From Bacillus australimaris (lineage in GTDB: Bacteria > Bacillota > Bacilli > Bacillales > Bacillaceae): a stretch of 64,000 bases of DNA. The stretch covers positions 310,001 through 374,000 of the forward strand of contig NZ_LGYN01000012.1 in assembly GCF_001307105.1 (NCBI RefSeq). Direction: 5' to 3'. The translations under genes were made by a program, and so were the position numbers. Under the pieces are notes generated by a model. That model worked only from the letters and a program-made list of their open reading frames with translations. It was not told where the DNA came from and made no database searches. This document shows, piece after piece, positions 43,763 to 56,150 of this stretch (position 1 is the first letter of the stretch; each line of letters starts with the position of its first letter).

Positions 43763-44121
43763 CAGCTGTCACCTACTCTTTTATGTCTTTAACTTATTAT
43801 ACAGGTTCAACCTGACTCCCACAATGAACATGCCCGTTCTTCACCGAAAACAGACTGCATTTCGTCTGAATGATGTGGGAGACCATTTCTCTACTCTTTA
43901 TTTTACAGCATCTGGCGGTTCTCCATGCGTTATTTGTGAACATCTCGTGAATTTCTAATTTTAAGGCAAAAAAAAAGGACACGGATTCACATCCGTGCCA
44001 AACATGTATTCCTTATAAAAGGGGGTCAATTACTAGTTTTATCATAACGGATAATTATTTCACGCGTGTTACATTCCAGTTAAAAGCCCATGACGCTATA
44101 TTAAGGATTTACGACAGCCAT
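43763..44121. other. Intergenic region between yvcI and trxB
   Basis: Holds the trxB terminator (43968-43999) and presumably the promoter of the yvcI operon. TTGACC on the minus strand at 44029-44024 is a possible -35 without a good -10. Nothing else is seen. Confidence 0.5.
43968..43999 (-). terminator. trxB terminator
   Basis: Minus strand GGCACGGAT-GTGA-ATCCGTGTCC and nine T bases. Confidence 0.9.
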
Positions 44122-45108
<987 letters not shown>

Positions 45109-45240
45109 TTATTAGAATGCCCTTGGGTGATGCTTCCATTCATGACAGAGAGCATCATTTCCACTCTTAGCTTTTATTCCTTACCCATATCCTATTAAAT
45201 CTGCGGATAATAAGCGAATCATTTGCTCATATCTTCAAAA

Positions 45241-45277
45241 AAAGAAAAAGCTTCCTTAAACTGCTGTTTAAGGAAGC
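45241..45277 (-). terminator. cwlO terminator
   Basis: Minus strand GCTTCCTTAAAC-AGCA-GTTTAAGGAAGC followed by TTTTTCTTT. Confidence 0.92.
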
Positions 45278-45306
45278 CTGTTTACGGTTATATACAAAGT
45301 AATGAT

Positions 45307-46695
45307 TTATTCAACGACTCTTCTTACAACGCCTTTGAATGCTTTTTTCCAGTATACGTTGCTCATTGAGTCAACTGAAACACCGCGAGAGCTGTTATCG
45401 TTCAAGAATGTACCGTTTCCTAAGTAAATCCCAACGTGTCCATTTACTTTATACGTATCAAAGAACACAAGGTCTCCGCGTTTCATGTCAGATGCACTTA
45501 CAGCTCTTCCTTTACCTACAAGCGTATCTGTTGTTGTACCGCCAGCTGGTCCAAGGTTGATGCCTGCTGCTGCGAATGCCCAGCGAACGAATGAAGAACA
45601 GTCAAAACGACGTGCGTCAATATCGGATTGTGATCTACCGCCGCCCCATTTATATGGAGATTGTCCAACAATAGTAGAACCTGTGCTGATTGCACCTTCG
45701 ATTCCGCCTACGTTACTGCTGACAGGTGATCCACCGCCAGAAGATGGCTTCTTGCTTGGTGAACTGCTGTTGTTGTTATTATTAGATGATCCACTGTTAT
45801 TTGAAGACGGGCTGCTATCGTTCGTAGAACTGTTGTCTTCTGCTTGAACACTAGCTTGACGCTGCTCTTGTCTTTGTGATTTTTCTTCTTTTGCTTTTTG
45901 AGCCGCTTCTTGAGCAGCTTCTCTAGCTTCTTTTTCAGCTTGTTTTTGTGCAGCAATTGTTGCGTCTTTTTCAGATGCAATGCTGTTAGCCTCACTGTTT
46001 AACTCACTGATTTCAGAAAAAGCACTTCCTTTTTGCTTTTTCACTTGCTTGAATAGCTTGTCTTTTTCATCAAGCTGTTTATTCAAGTCTGTTTGAAGTG
46101 TTTCAAGCTTTGCAAGTGTGTTTTGCACATTTTCAAGCTTTGTATTTAATTCGTTTTCGGACTTTTGAAGCTCAGCTTTGTCTTTTTCTTGCTCTTTAAT
46201 GATTTCGCTGTCTGCGTTGATGAGTGTTGATACTGCACCCGCACGGCTGATGAAATCGCTAAAGCTTTTTGCTCCTAGTAATACATCTATGTATTTAGTA
46301 GAACCGCCGCTTTCTTGAAGCGCACGTACACGCTTTTTCAAGAATTCGTTTCTTTCTTCAATACGTTTTTCAGTATCAGCAATTTCTTTTTTTAGTGCTT
46401 TGATTTCTTTTTTTGTTTTTTCATTTTCTTTTTGTTTTTCTTCGATTTGATCACTTGTTTTTAAAGCTTTCTCATCAATATCTTTAAGCTTTAGTGCAAG
46501 TGCCTCTTGTTTTGCTTCAAGCTTTGAAAGCTCTTCTTTTTTCTTTTGAAGATTCTTGCTTACCTCAGATTGCTTGCTGTCTAGTTCTTGTTTCTTTTGT
46601 TCAAAGTTCTGTGCGTTTGCTTCATGCGTAAATGGGATAAATAAACCGCTCGCTCCGATCACCGAAGCTAAACCGAAAGTAATAAACTTTTTCAC
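45307..46695 (-). CDS. cwlO: CwlO, D,L-endopeptidase autolysin
   Basis: 462 residues from GTG 46695 with AAAGGAGG upstream; the frame extends 12 codons more. Signal peptide ([22 protein letters not shown]), a long coiled coil (residues about 30-225, heptads rich in K, E, L), a serine/asparagine linker, and a C-terminal NlpC/P60 domain with catalytic Cys in [12 protein letters not shown] and His in [11 protein letters not shown]. It cuts D-Glu-mDAP peptide bonds for side-wall elongation and is activated by FtsEX. Part of the WalR regulon in B. subtilis. Confidence 0.95.
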   Translation of the reverse strand: MKKFITFGLASVIGASGLFIPFTHEANAQNFEQKKQELDSKQSEVSKNLQKKKEELSKLEAKQEALALKLKDIDEKALKTSDQIEEKQKENEKTKKEIKALKKEIADTEKRIEERNEFLKKRVRALQESGGSTKYIDVLLGAKSFSDFISRAGAVSTLINADSEIIKEQEKDKAELQKSENELNTKLENVQNTLAKLETLQTDLNKQLDEKDKLFKQVKKQKGSAFSEISELNSEANSIASEKDATIAAQKQAEKEAREAAQEAAQKAKEEKSQRQEQRQASVQAEDNSSTNDSSPSSNNSGSSNNNNNSSSPSKKPSSGGGSPVSSNVGGIEGAISTGSTIVGQSPYKWGGGRSQSDIDARRFDCSSFVRWAFAAAGINLGPAGGTTTDTLVGKGRAVSASDMKRGDLVFFDTYKVNGHVGIYLGNGTFLNDNSSRGVSVDSMSNVYWKKAFKGVVRRVVE

Positions 46696-47060
46696 GAATA
46701 GTTCCTCCTTTGACAATTTCCCAAGCGACATTAGAAAGCAGCAAATTCTCTGCGACCAATCTGTGCTCTCTATGTCTTTCTTCCTGATTGATCAGTCAGA
46801 TGTTGACCAGATTGTTTCTATCACTAGGTGTTTCATTTATGTATAGTAAAATATTTAAATATATGTCTTTGTTTTAATCCACGAGTTTCATTATACATGA
46901 GACATCGACAAAATGAGCTAATATTTTTATTACATTTATGTTTCAAAAACATGTCGTGATTGTCATACTTCGCCATATCCTTGTAAATTCCACCTTTTTA
47001 TCCAAGAAAAAAGCATGACCTTTTCGGCCATGCTGCATTGTTCTGAATCTATTTACCTAT
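46696..47060 (-). promoter_or_regulatory. cwlO upstream region with WalR-like site
   Basis: A -10 TATAAT is on the minus strand at 46895-46890, giving a leader near 190 bases. TGAAAC-ATAAA-TGTAAT (46945-46929) resembles the WalR box TGTWAH-N5-TGTWAH with one perfect half, about 50 bases before the start, a place suited to activation. The hairpin AGCATGGCC/GGTCATGCT with a T run at 47007-47034 is the terminator of yvcD. Confidence 0.55.
47007..47034 (-). terminator. yvcD terminator
   Basis: Minus strand AGCATGGCC-GAAA-GGTCATGCT followed by six T bases. Confidence 0.85.
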
Positions 47061-48521
47061 TTAATCGATTAATGTACAAATGACATGTTCATATTTAGAC
47101 AACGTTTGAGCGCTGATCTGAAAAGAGGCTGCAATCTCTTTTTTACTGACAGATGATTCTTCTTGTTCATTCATCCATAGATAATAAGCCGCTGCCGCCC
47201 ATGCCGGTGCATTTTTCTTATCGACACCAGAAGCACGTGCCTGCTGAATAATGTGAAATAGCCAGAAATATGGCATATGGCTGTCAGGCTGAACGGCTTC
47301 TTCCAAACTAGCTGCCGCCTGTTTTGCAAAAATCGCGTCTTCTGAAAAAGACCGTTCTTCCATTTCATCTTCATACAAAAGCAGTTCGATGAATTGCTTT
47401 TCAAAGGCTGTTTTTGCCGCTCTCGCATCAAGGACAGATTGCAGAACGTCACGTTCCCCTTTTTGTTTGCTGACATAGTACGCAGTCAGCCGTTCCTCAA
47501 TTGAGACCATTGGCTCAGTCTCCTCAGGTTTATCCTGCCACGGCTTGATTTCATCTGCATCGATATCTTCTTCGACCATCTTATCCCAAACCGTTTGTGC
47601 GAGCGATTTGTGGCCTGTATGGTAGGCTGCGCTTGCAAGCCAATATAAAAATGTACTATCTCCCTGAAAGCCTGTTTTGTACAAGGAATAAAGCCATTTA
47701 AAGGCCCATTCAAATTCCCCGACGAGAGCAAATGTTGCACCAAGCTTATAACGCTGTTCACTTAGTATTGGATACACGTGCGTTAATTGCTCTGCTAACA
47801 CATTGACCTTCTCTGCTTCTTTTTCATAGTGGTAGAAGACAAGCTGATTGCAAAGGGCATGCAGATTACCGGGATTTTCATGAAGGACCCGGTTCAACAT
47901 TTCTTTCGCCTGATGGATTCGACCAGAATAAAAATAGGCCAAAGCGAGATTATTATACGCTGACCAAAATTCTGGATACTCAACAATCATCTGTTCCAGC
48001 ATCTCGATGGCTTCATCCAGCCTGCCGCTTTCTAGCAAATAGTTCGCTTGATCCTGCTTGACAATCAGGTCATCCTGATCATAAGGAAAATCTTCGTCCT
48101 CTTCGTCGCTCATATCGAGCAGGTCAAGGAGATCGTCATTTTCATCCGCAAATTCCCCGTTCTCTTCCAGCGCGGCATAAGCAGTAGCTGATTTATATGC
48201 TTCTTGAAAGAGTCCGAGATTGGCATAATTATTGGCTTTAAAATAATGACACTCAGACATGTTTTCATCGATGTGTTCAAGGATGAAATCAAGCAGTTCG
48301 TTTGATTGCTGGTAATGACCCATTTCCGTATAGATAATGGCAAGCTGTGACAGCATTTCTACATTTTCAGGCTCAAGTACGATGGCCCGCTGTATCAGCT
48401 TACTTGCCCTAGACAAATTTCGTTCTCTATATGCTTTAAGACCTTTATGAAAAAAGTAATGCCCATCTTGAAATAGTTGGACGACTTGTGTGTGATTATT
48501 TTGAGAAGTGTATTTACTCAC
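47061..48521 (-). CDS. yvcD: TPR-repeat protein (YvcD)
   Basis: About 486 residues from GTG 48521 (GGAGG six bases upstream); the frame extends to 48572. Several tetratricopeptide repeats, for example ASKLIQRAIVLEPENVEMLSQLAIIYTEMGHYQ and WSAYNNLALAYFYSGRIHQAKEMLNRVLHENPGN, separated by an acidic loop (DDLLDLLDMSDEEDEDFPYD). The C-terminal end looks like a helix-turn-helix (KKEIAASFQISAQTLSKYEHVI). Soluble, protein-binding; exact function unknown. Same place as yvcD in B. subtilis, between cwlO and hisI. Confidence 0.88.
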   Translation of the reverse strand: MSKYTSQNNHTQVVQLFQDGHYFFHKGLKAYRERNLSRASKLIQRAIVLEPENVEMLSQLAIIYTEMGHYQQSNELLDFILEHIDENMSECHYFKANNYANLGLFQEAYKSATAYAALEENGEFADENDDLLDLLDMSDEEDEDFPYDQDDLIVKQDQANYLLESGRLDEAIEMLEQMIVEYPEFWSAYNNLALAYFYSGRIHQAKEMLNRVLHENPGNLHALCNQLVFYHYEKEAEKVNVLAEQLTHVYPILSEQRYKLGATFALVGEFEWAFKWLYSLYKTGFQGDSTFLYWLASAAYHTGHKSLAQTVWDKMVEEDIDADEIKPWQDKPEETEPMVSIEERLTAYYVSKQKGERDVLQSVLDARAAKTAFEKQFIELLLYEDEMEERSFSEDAIFAKQAAASLEEAVQPDSHMPYFWLFHIIQQARASGVDKKNAPAWAAAAYYLWMNEQEESSVSKKEIAASFQISAQTLSKYEHVICTLID

Positions 48522-48630
48522 CGATACCCTCCATTTCGAACAGTGTACCGTGTGTAGTATAACATACTTCACGAGCCGTCACATAGAACAAAAGAAAAGG
48601 GTGGATTTGTTTTTCTTTTATTCTAAAGCA

Positions 48631-48655
48631 AAAAGCCAGGGTGCCCCCGGCTTTT
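48631..48655 (-). terminator. Terminator of the histidine operon
   Basis: Minus strand AAAAGCCGGGGG, CA, CCCTGGCTTTTT at the end of hisI. Confidence 0.85.
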
Positions 48656-49284
48656 CATTCTCCTTGATGACGCTTTTTTAATACCTTTAATACATCATCA
48701 AGCGGCAATTGCTGTTCACGTAATAACACAAGAAGATGATACAGGAGGTCGGCTGTTTCCCATTTTAATTCTTCTTGATCCCGGTTCTTCGCTGCAATGA
48801 TGACCTCGGATGCTTCTTCCCCTACCTTTTTCAGGATTTTATCGACCCCTTTTTCAAATAGATAGGTTGTATAAGCGCCTTCTGGCATTTCCGCCTGACG
48901 CTTTGCAATAACCTGTTCAAGCTCATTTAGAATTGCAAAACGATCCTGCTCTCCGCCTTGGGGCTTCACGCCATCTTCTGAAAAACAGCTGTAGCTGCCA
49001 GTATGACAGGCCGGGCCGCTTGGTATCACAAGGACAAGCAGAGCATCTTTGTCACAGTCATATCGAATAGAGGTGACTTGCTGTGTATGTCCTGATGTGG
49101 CACCTTTGTGCCAAAGTTCTTTTCTCGACCGGCTATAAAACCATGTTTCACCTGTTTCCAACGTTTTTTCATAGGATTCTTGATTCATATATGCCAGCGT
49201 CAATACTTCCTTACTTTGAGCATCCTGAACGATTGCAGGAATCAAGCCTGCCTCATTAAAGGTTAATTCGTTTACCTGTTTCAT
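48655..49284 (-). CDS. hisI: HisI, bifunctional phosphoribosyl-AMP cyclohydrolase / phosphoribosyl-ATP pyrophosphatase
   Basis: 209 residues. The N-terminal cyclohydrolase domain has [25 protein letters not shown] and HTGSYSCF with the metal-binding residues; the C-terminal MazG-like pyrophosphatase domain has [15 protein letters not shown] and [13 protein letters not shown]. It catalyses steps two and three of histidine synthesis. Last gene of the his operon; its start overlaps hisF by 4 bases. Confidence 0.95.
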   Translation of the reverse strand: MKQVNELTFNEAGLIPAIVQDAQSKEVLTLAYMNQESYEKTLETGETWFYSRSRKELWHKGATSGHTQQVTSIRYDCDKDALLVLVIPSGPACHTGSYSCFSEDGVKPQGGEQDRFAILNELEQVIAKRQAEMPEGAYTTYLFEKGVDKILKKVGEEASEVIIAAKNRDQEELKWETADLLYHLLVLLREQQLPLDDVLKVLKKRHQGE

Positions 49285-50039
49285 CTGACTTTCACCCCGT
49301 GTTCTTTCAAATATATCTTCACCTCTTGAATTGAGGTCTCTTTATAATGGAAGATGGAGGCTGCTAATGCTGCATCAGCTTCTCCTTTTGTAAATGCCTC
49401 CAGCATATGCTGGGCATTGCCAGCGCCACCAGAGGCGATAACTGGCACAGTGACTGCTTCTGATACAAGCTTTGTCAATCGATGGTCAAAGCCTGTTTTT
49501 TCACCATCGGCATCCATACTTGTCAGCAAAATTTCACCTGCACCTCGCCGAACAGCTTCCTTCGCCCAGTCGCTGACCTCTAATTCCGTTTGACGGCGCC
49601 CTCCGTGTGTATAAACCATATATGCTTTTTTCTCTTGATCGTATTTTGCATCAATTGCGACAACGATGCACTGGGTTCCAAAAAAATCAGCGCCTTCTGA
49701 AATCAGTTCCGGCCTTAACACAGCCGCTGTATTCACAGATACCTTGTCTGCACCAGCTCTTAATATGCGCTTCATGTCATCAAGGTGGTTAATCCCGCCG
49801 CCTACTGTAAAAGGGATAGCAAGCGTAGACGCGACTTGCTTGACCACATCCACCATCGTTTTCCGGCCTTCATGAGAGGCGGAAATATCAAGAAAGACAA
49901 GTTCATCCGCCCCTTCCTCATCATAAATCTGCGCTAATTCTACCGGATCACCAGCATCCTTTAAGCCAAGGAATTGCACCCCTTTTACAACACGCCCTTC
50001 TTTCACATCAAGACATGGGATAATTCGTTTTGTCATCAT
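49281..50039 (-). CDS. hisF: HisF, imidazole glycerol phosphate synthase cyclase subunit
   Basis: 252 residues, (beta-alpha)8 barrel: [19 protein letters not shown] with the catalytic Asp11-type residue, [19 protein letters not shown] and IASGGAGN phosphate loops. With HisH it makes IGP and AICAR from PRFAR. Overlaps hisA by 4 bases. Confidence 0.96.
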   Translation of the reverse strand: MMTKRIIPCLDVKEGRVVKGVQFLGLKDAGDPVELAQIYDEEGADELVFLDISASHEGRKTMVDVVKQVASTLAIPFTVGGGINHLDDMKRILRAGADKVSVNTAAVLRPELISEGADFFGTQCIVVAIDAKYDQEKKAYMVYTHGGRRQTELEVSDWAKEAVRRGAGEILLTSMDADGEKTGFDHRLTKLVSEAVTVPVIASGGAGNAQHMLEAFTKGEADAALAASIFHYKETSIQEVKIYLKEHGVKVR

Positions 50040-50773
50040 ATGCGGTCAAGCCCTTCAAACGCTTCTGTTAAAGTAAACTGCTTCGTGTAAAGTGCCTTTC
50101 CAATGATCGCACCAGATACACCAGACTGTTTTTGTGCTGACAGCTTTTGCACATCAGCTACCGCACTGACACCACCTGACGCAATCACTTGTTTTCCTGT
50201 TGCTTCTGCTAAGCGAACCGTGCTTTCCACATTGGGACCAGACAGCATGCCATCCATTTGAATATCGGTGAAAATAAAGACCTCTGCGCCTTCCTTTGCT
50301 AATTCCCTGCCGAGTTCCTCCGCCTTCACTTTCGACGTTTCCAGCCAGCCTTCAGTCGATACAAAGCCATTTCGTGCATCAATCCCAATGGCTATTTTCT
50401 CCCCATATTGCGCCAGCATTTTTTTTACAAAGGCTGGATTAGACACAGCAGAGCTGCCGAGAATCACTCTAGCTACGCCATTGCTTAAATAAAAGGCAAC
50501 GTCTTCTTCTGTCCGAATGCCGCCGCCAATTTGAACATTCACATCTAAGGAGGAAGCAATTGCTAGCACATGCTCATGATTGACGCGTTTCCCTGCCTTT
50601 GCACCATCTAGGTCAACAAGATGAATCCATTTTGCTCCTTCCTTGGCAAACTGCGTAGCCATATCGAGCGGCGAATCTCCATAAATGGTTTCTTGATCAT
50701 AATCTCCTTGCACAAGCCGTACACATTTGCCATTTCTCATATCAATCGCTGGATATAATGTAAATTCACTCAT
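50036..50773 (-). CDS. hisA: HisA, ProFAR isomerase
   Basis: 245 residues, a barrel related to His[21 protein letters not shown] with the catalytic Asp, [54 protein letters not shown] and IASGGVS. Converts ProFAR to PRFAR by an Amadori rearrangement. Overlaps hisH by 4 bases. Confidence 0.96.
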   Translation of the reverse strand: MSEFTLYPAIDMRNGKCVRLVQGDYDQETIYGDSPLDMATQFAKEGAKWIHLVDLDGAKAGKRVNHEHVLAIASSLDVNVQIGGGIRTEEDVAFYLSNGVARVILGSSAVSNPAFVKKMLAQYGEKIAIGIDARNGFVSTEGWLETSKVKAEELGRELAKEGAEVFIFTDIQMDGMLSGPNVESTVRLAEATGKQVIASGGVSAVADVQKLSAQKQSGVSGAIIGKALYTKQFTLTEAFEGLDRI

Positions 50774-51408
50774 TTGTTCACCCTCTGTTCGTTTGCTAAT
50801 TGAATAAATTGTTTGAGCATCGCCATTCCGGTTGTACTGCTTTTTTCAGGATGAAACTGTGCGCCAAGCACATTCCCCTTACCGACAACTGCTGGTACTT
50901 GAACACCGTATGCCGCACTTGCTAATTGCTCATCTGGATTCATCTCACTCACATAATAAGAGTGAACAAAGTACGCAAATCCTTCCGGTACACCATCAAA
51001 CAATGGGGAGGGCTGATGAAATGTAAGTTCATTCCACCCCATATGAGGAACCTTCAGCCTTTGTCCGTCCTGATCACGATCCTTTAGAAGGACAACACGT
51101 CCTTTTAACAGCCCCAGTCCTTTTGTATTTCCCGCTTCTTCGCTTTCTTCAAATAACAGTTGCATGCCAAGGCAAATGCCGAATAACAGCTTTCCTTCCT
51201 GCACGACTTGGTGGATAAACGCCTCAAGTCCTGTTTGTCTTAATAGCTGCATTGCATCACGAAACGAACCGACTCCGGGCAAAATATAGGCATCTGCCTT
51301 TTTGAGCTCCTCTACATCAGATGAGACGATATAGCGGGCACCAGCTCGTTCCAGTGCTTTTGAAACGCTGAACAAATTTCCCATTCCGTAATCAATGACT
51401 CCGATCAT
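50770..51408 (-). CDS. hisH: HisH, glutamine amidotransferase subunit of IGP synthase
   Basis: 212 residues, class I amidotransferase: [19 protein letters not shown], nucleophile Cys in [13 protein letters not shown], and the His-x-Glu pair in [11 protein letters not shown]. Supplies ammonia to HisF. Overlaps hisB by one base. Confidence 0.96.
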   Translation of the reverse strand: MIGVIDYGMGNLFSVSKALERAGARYIVSSDVEELKKADAYILPGVGSFRDAMQLLRQTGLEAFIHQVVQEGKLLFGICLGMQLLFEESEEAGNTKGLGLLKGRVVLLKDRDQDGQRLKVPHMGWNELTFHQPSPLFDGVPEGFAYFVHSYYVSEMNPDEQLASAAYGVQVPAVVGKGNVLGAQFHPEKSSTTGMAMLKQFIQLANEQRVNK

Positions 51409-51992
51409 TAGAGCATCCCCTTTGTTGACGGTATACCTTTCACTCGTGGATCAATGGTTGTTGCTTCATCTAAGGCACGTGCCATTGCTTTAAAAATGGC
51501 TTCAATCATATGGTGTGTATTCGTTCCGTAATGAACAATCACATGAAGATTTATACGGGCTTCAAGGGCAAATTTCCACAGGAATTCATGTACTAACTCT
51601 GTATCAAAAGTACCGACCTTCTGGCTAGGGAAAGCGGCTCTCATTTCCAAATGCGGACGATTGCTAAGGTCAACTACTACTTGGGCAAGTGTTTCATCCA
51701 TCGGAACAAAGCTGGAGCCGTAGCGCTTGATTCCTTTTTTATCACCAAGTGCTTCTTTAAACATCTGTCCTAGCACGATGCCAATATCTTCTGTCGTGTG
51801 GTGATCATCAACATCGGTATCCCCTTTTGCATCGACGGTCAAATTAAAGTGTCCATGCTTCGTAAATAGATCAAGCATGTGTGTCATAAAAGGGACATCT
51901 GTTTGAATATCTGCTTTTCCTTCTCCATCAATTTCTAGCGCTAAAGAAATATTCGTTTCATTTGTTTGTCTCGCTGTTTCTGCCTGTCTCAT
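51408..51992 (-). CDS. hisB: HisB, imidazoleglycerol-phosphate dehydratase
   Basis: 194 residues, monofunctional type: metal motifs [14 protein letters not shown] (HHxxED) and [15 protein letters not shown], and [15 protein letters not shown]. Dehydrates IGP to imidazole acetol phosphate. Overlaps hisD by one base. Confidence 0.96.
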   Translation of the reverse strand: MRQAETARQTNETNISLALEIDGEGKADIQTDVPFMTHMLDLFTKHGHFNLTVDAKGDTDVDDHHTTEDIGIVLGQMFKEALGDKKGIKRYGSSFVPMDETLAQVVVDLSNRPHLEMRAAFPSQKVGTFDTELVHEFLWKFALEARINLHVIVHYGTNTHHMIEAIFKAMARALDEATTIDPRVKGIPSTKGML

Positions 51993-53278
51993 TACGATTC
52001 CTCCCGCTTTCTCGCTTCAATTGACCTTGCATGCGCTTCAAGCCCTTCTAATCTTGCAAAAGCCGCAATGCTTTCCCTGTGTGTCTCGAAGGCTTCTTGG
52101 CTATATGAAATAATGCTCGTTTTCTTTTGAAAATCGGTCACACCAAGCGGGCTGGAGAATCGAGCTGTTCCGTTTGTTGGCAGCACATGATTCGGTCCTG
52201 CAAAATAATCGCCCACCGGCTCTGGACTATAACGCCCTAAGAAAATGGCCCCTGCATGCTTGATTTGACCAAGAAGTGATTCTGGATATGCTGTCAGCAC
52301 CTCTAAGTGCTCTGGCGCTAATTGGTTAACCACGTCTACTGCACGATCAATTGATTCTGTCACATAAATACGGCCATGATCTTGTATGGATTGTGCTGCG
52401 ATTGATTTTCTTGGTAAAGTATCCAGCTGCTTTTGCACCTCAGCCTGCACGCTTTCAGCAAGTGCCTTAGACGGTGTCACCAAAATACTAGATGCCAGCG
52501 CATCGTGCTCTGCCTGCGATAACAAATCAGCCGCAACCTCATGTGCAGCTGCCGTTTCGTCTGCTAGAACCGCAATTTCACTTGGACCTGCGATCATATC
52601 AATGTCTACTTGACCAAATACTTCCCTCTTGGCAAGTGCTACATATATGTTGCCTGGACCTGTGATTTTATCAACAGGCTGGATGCTCTCAGTTCCATAG
52701 GCAACAGCGGCAACCGCCTGAGCACCGCCCATTTTGTACATTTCTGAAATCCCCAGCTCCTTTGCAGCCACTAACACAGCATCAGAGAGCCGGCCGTCTT
52801 TCCCTGGTGGTGTCACAAGAACGATCCGTTCAACGCCAGCGACAAGTGCCGGGATGACATTCATGAGAACAGATGATGGATAAGCCGCTGTGCCGCCTGG
52901 AACATACACACCTACCGCATCAAGCGGCGTTACCTTTTGTCCAAGCATTGAGCCGTCCTTTTGGTGATAAAACCAAGAGGATGTCAGCTGACGTTCGTGG
53001 TATGTTCGAATATGCTTGATAGCCGTTTGGATAATCTGAACCATCTCTTTATCCAAACGTTCGTAAGCTTCTTCCATTTCACCTTCTGTGACAAGCGGAT
53101 GTTCAATCAACACGCCATCGAATTGCTTCGTAAAAGAACGTACAGCTTCATCACCTTTTTTTCTCACTTCTTCTATAATGCGCTGAACAGCCTGACGTTG
53201 CGCTTCCGTCCCTGTATCTAAAGATCGTTTGATGGAGAGATTGTCCGTCCCACCTTCTTGTATATAGGTGATGTTCAT
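51992..53278 (-). CDS. hisD: HisD, histidinol dehydrogenase
   Basis: 428 residues: [49 protein letters not shown] (zinc ligands) and [14 protein letters not shown]. Oxidises histidinol to histidine in two NAD-dependent steps. The start overlaps the hisG stop by 4 bases. Confidence 0.96.
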   Translation of the reverse strand: MNITYIQEGGTDNLSIKRSLDTGTEAQRQAVQRIIEEVRKKGDEAVRSFTKQFDGVLIEHPLVTEGEMEEAYERLDKEMVQIIQTAIKHIRTYHERQLTSSWFYHQKDGSMLGQKVTPLDAVGVYVPGGTAAYPSSVLMNVIPALVAGVERIVLVTPPGKDGRLSDAVLVAAKELGISEMYKMGGAQAVAAVAYGTESIQPVDKITGPGNIYVALAKREVFGQVDIDMIAGPSEIAVLADETAAAHEVAADLLSQAEHDALASSILVTPSKALAESVQAEVQKQLDTLPRKSIAAQSIQDHGRIYVTESIDRAVDVVNQLAPEHLEVLTAYPESLLGQIKHAGAIFLGRYSPEPVGDYFAGPNHVLPTNGTARFSSPLGVTDFQKKTSIISYSQEAFETHRESIAAFARLEGLEAHARSIEARKREES

Positions 53279-53916
53279 GATGATTCCTCTCCTTCGATGA
53301 TTTTCGCCAGACGCTGTGCCATTTCATCAATCACTGTATCCTTCATTCGATAGCTTACAGGATTGACTATAAAACGTGATGTAATATCACAAATATGTTC
53401 CGTTTCAACAAGTCCATTTTCTTTTAGTGTTTGGCCTGTAGAGACAATGTCAACGATGCGATCGGCAAGTCCGATGAGCGGTGCTAATTCAATGGAGCCA
53501 TTCAGCTTAATGATCTCCACCTGCTCCCCTTGTTCTCTAAAATAGGACGATGCGACATTTGGGTACTTTGTTGCCACACGCGGTGCGACGCTGCCCCAGC
53601 TGGCTCCTGGCAATCCGGCTACAGCTAAATGACATTTGCTGATGTTTAAATCAAGCACTTCATACACATCACGAGATTCTTCAAGCATGACATCCTTCCC
53701 TGCAATGCCCACATCTGCCACACCGTGCTCTACATATGTCGTCACATCCATTGGCTTAGCTAAAATAAAGCGGAGGTTTTCTTCCGGTACATCAATGATT
53801 AATTTTCTTGAATCCTCGAATTCCTCTGGCAGCTGGTAGCCGGCCTGCCTTAACAGCCCAACTGCCTCTTCAAATATCCGGCCCTTTGGCATCGCCATTG
53901 TCAACACTTTACCCAT
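53275..53916 (-). CDS. hisG: HisG, ATP phosphoribosyltransferase (short form)
   Basis: 213 residues from ATG 53916 (GGAG six bases upstream, B. subtilis-like N-terminus [18 protein letters not shown]); the longer frame starts at 53940. The PRPP loop-like segment [18 protein letters not shown] is present and the C-terminal regulatory domain of long HisG is absent, so it needs HisZ, encoded just upstream. First step of the pathway. Confidence 0.95.
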   Translation of the reverse strand: MGKVLTMAMPKGRIFEEAVGLLRQAGYQLPEEFEDSRKLIIDVPEENLRFILAKPMDVTTYVEHGVADVGIAGKDVMLEESRDVYEVLDLNISKCHLAVAGLPGASWGSVAPRVATKYPNVASSYFREQGEQVEIIKLNGSIELAPLIGLADRIVDIVSTGQTLKENGLVETEHICDITSRFIVNPVSYRMKDTVIDEMAQRLAKIIEGEESS

Positions 53917-55084
53917 TTTGCTCTCCCTTTCTAGCGCCAATAAAATAAGTCACCCGCTCAAATGCCTTGGTCATCGCGTCAATATTTTCAATCCCAGCTA
54001 AGTCTTGCAGAACGATCTTTTTCCCTTTTGACCGCTCCTTTTCTGCAAAAGCAAAAGCTTCCAGTCTTTGTTCTTTACTAAAAATCACAGCCTCCTGCGG
54101 CTCAATGATTTCTTTTGCATCGAGCGCTTCAAGAAGGCGGTCTAATCGAAGTCCGAAGCCTGTAGCTGGTGCAGGTGCATCAAAATGAGCAAGCAATTGA
54201 TCATATCTACCGCCACTTCCGATGACAGATCCAACATGATCTGCAAATACTTCAAACAAAATACCTGTATAATAGCTCATATGACTCACCATGCTTAAAT
54301 CTAAACGGATATATTCTGTACAGCCATAATCATCAAGTGTTTCCCAAAGCGACTTTAACTGTGCGAGCACTTCTTTTCCTTCTTGTGACACGACAATTTC
54401 CTCTGCCCGCTCTGTAACTTCCTGGCCGCCTCTTAGCTCCAAAAGCTGCAACAGCCTCATTTTATCGATGGAAGAGAGCGGCAATTGCTTCACATGCTGA
54501 CGATATCCTACATAATTCTTTTCATATAAGAAGCGGCGAAGGACGTTTGCCCGCTCTGTATTTCCCAATACATCGACAAATAACGTCTCTGCTAAAGCGA
54601 CATGTCCGATCGCTATTTTGAAGGATTGAAGCCCCGCATTTTTTAATGCAAATACGACAAGCGCAATTACTTCAGCATCTGCACTAATTGAACCATCACC
54701 AATCAATTCAATTCCGACCTGCTCAAATTCTGACGGCCTCCCGCCTTCTCTTTCCTGCGCACGAAACACACTCGCTGCATACCCAACACGAAGTGGATAC
54801 GCCTGTTCGTGAAGCTTGGAAGCTGCCACTCTCGCAATCGGCCCCGTCATATCAGGTCTCAGCACTAGGGTTTGCCCGTTTTGATCAAGAAGCTTAAAAA
54901 GCTGTGTATCTGTAATCGCCGATTGAACACCGACTGTATCGTAAAATTCAAGCGTTGGTGTCTCCATCAAACGGAAACCCCAGCCATTCATGACCTCTGT
55001 TAAAGAATGTCTTACTTTTTTCTTCGTCTCATACAATCCGGGTAATGAATCCCGCATACCATATGGTTTCTCAAACATAAACAT
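53909..55084 (-). CDS. hisZ: HisZ, regulatory subunit of ATP phosphoribosyltransferase
   Basis: 391 residues from ATG 55084 behind GGAGGTG; the frame extends seven codons further. Resembles histidyl-tRNA synthetase catalytic domain ([58 protein letters not shown]) but lacks the anticodon-binding domain, as expected for HisZ. It pairs with short HisG and senses histidine. First gene of the eight-gene his operon; no T-box leader is seen in the 230 bases upstream. Confidence 0.95.
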   Translation of the reverse strand: MFMFEKPYGMRDSLPGLYETKKKVRHSLTEVMNGWGFRLMETPTLEFYDTVGVQSAITDTQLFKLLDQNGQTLVLRPDMTGPIARVAASKLHEQAYPLRVGYAASVFRAQEREGGRPSEFEQVGIELIGDGSISADAEVIALVVFALKNAGLQSFKIAIGHVALAETLFVDVLGNTERANVLRRFLYEKNYVGYRQHVKQLPLSSIDKMRLLQLLELRGGQEVTERAEEIVVSQEGKEVLAQLKSLWETLDDYGCTEYIRLDLSMVSHMSYYTGILFEVFADHVGSVIGSGGRYDQLLAHFDAPAPATGFGLRLDRLLEALDAKEIIEPQEAVIFSKEQRLEAFAFAEKERSKGKKIVLQDLAGIENIDAMTKAFERVTYFIGARKGEQNG

Positions 55085-55315
55085 GTTCTTCCGCACCTCC
55101 AACACATTAAAACAAAAAATTCCGAATCCTTTAGTTCGCTAATATGATAATATGCTAACAAAATAAAGTGATTAAATCAATCATTTTTATTTCTCTTATT
55201 TTCATCAACATATTCTGGAATTATTACATTCAAGTGACACCTGCTCCTTTTCTGCATGTTTGATGTAGGAACGTGCTATAATACTTAAAAATATTGAATA
55301 ACACAGGAGATTACA

Positions 55316-56110
55316 GTGAAATTCATCCAGACATTCATCTTAACTTTGTTGTGCGCATGTCTTGTTTATTTCGGCTTTATTTATGTTTCACAATTCGATC
55401 AAGTCAAGAAAACAGCTTCGCCACAAGAATCAGCGAAAGAAAAAGACAACGATACAGCACTCTCTGCTGAAGAAACCCGTTCAACGAAAAAAACAGAAAC
55501 CACAAAGCATTCATTAAAAGGAAGCAAACAAGCCATGGACGTCATCCTCTACAATCAAATGGACGCCCCAAGGCTTTATAACGGATGCGAAGTTACGAGC
55601 TTAGCGATGCTGCTTCATTACAGTGGCTATGAGCATGTAACAAAAAACGCATTGGCAAATGAAATCAAGCGAGTTCCGCTCAATTATGAAAATGGCTTAA
55701 AAGGAGACCCTCATGACGGATTTGTAGGCGATATGGAGAATGGACCAGGTCTTGGTGTTTACCATGAACCTATTTATCAGCTTGCGAAAAAATACGCAGG
55801 CGATCAAGTTGTCGACTTAACCGGAAAGCCTGTCAAAAAGGCCATTTATCAATCACTTGAAAAGGGTTATCCTGTCTGGGTGATTACGACATCCACCTTT
55901 GACAAAACAGATAACATCGAAACATGGAATACACCAAATGGCAAAATAGATGTAAGCTTCAATGAGCATAGCGTCGTGATCACAGGCTATGACAAGGAGC
56001 ATGTCTACTTGAATAACCCATACGGGCAAAAGAATCAGAAAGTGGACCGTGATCGATTCGAAGATTCTTGGGAACAGATGGGCAGTCAGGCGATTATCAT
56101 TAAAGCGTAA
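55316..56110 (+). CDS. yvpB: Secreted C39-like peptidase family protein (YvpB)
   Basis: 264 residues from GTG 55316 with AGGAGA upstream. N-terminal signal/anchor helix (FILTLLCACLVYFGFIYVS), a charged linker, then a papain-like C39_2 domain: Cys in YNGCEVTSLAMLLHYSGY, His in NEHSVVITGYDKEHVYLNNPYG. B. subtilis YvpB is the closest named relative. Substrate unknown. Read divergently from the his operon and followed by a strong terminator. Confidence 0.87.
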   Translation: MKFIQTFILTLLCACLVYFGFIYVSQFDQVKKTASPQESAKEKDNDTALSAEETRSTKKTETTKHSLKGSKQAMDVILYNQMDAPRLYNGCEVTSLAMLLHYSGYEHVTKNALANEIKRVPLNYENGLKGDPHDGFVGDMENGPGLGVYHEPIYQLAKKYAGDQVVDLTGKPVKKAIYQSLEKGYPVWVITTSTFDKTDNIETWNTPNGKIDVSFNEHSVVITGYDKEHVYLNNPYGQKNQKVDRDRFEDSWEQMGSQAIIIKA

Positions 56111-56147
56111 AAAAACAACCTCTGTGTGGATAGAGGTTGTTTTTTAA
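56108..56147 (+). terminator. yvpB terminator
   Basis: AAAACAACCTCT-GTGTGGAT-AGAGGTTGTTTTTT. Confidence 0.9.
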
Positions 56148-56150
56148 TGA

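Noticed and set aside
55085..55315. T-box or other riboswitch before the his operon
   Set aside because: Only about 230 AT-rich bases shared with divergent yvpB; no T-box sequence TGGNACCGCG-like and no terminator/antiterminator pair.
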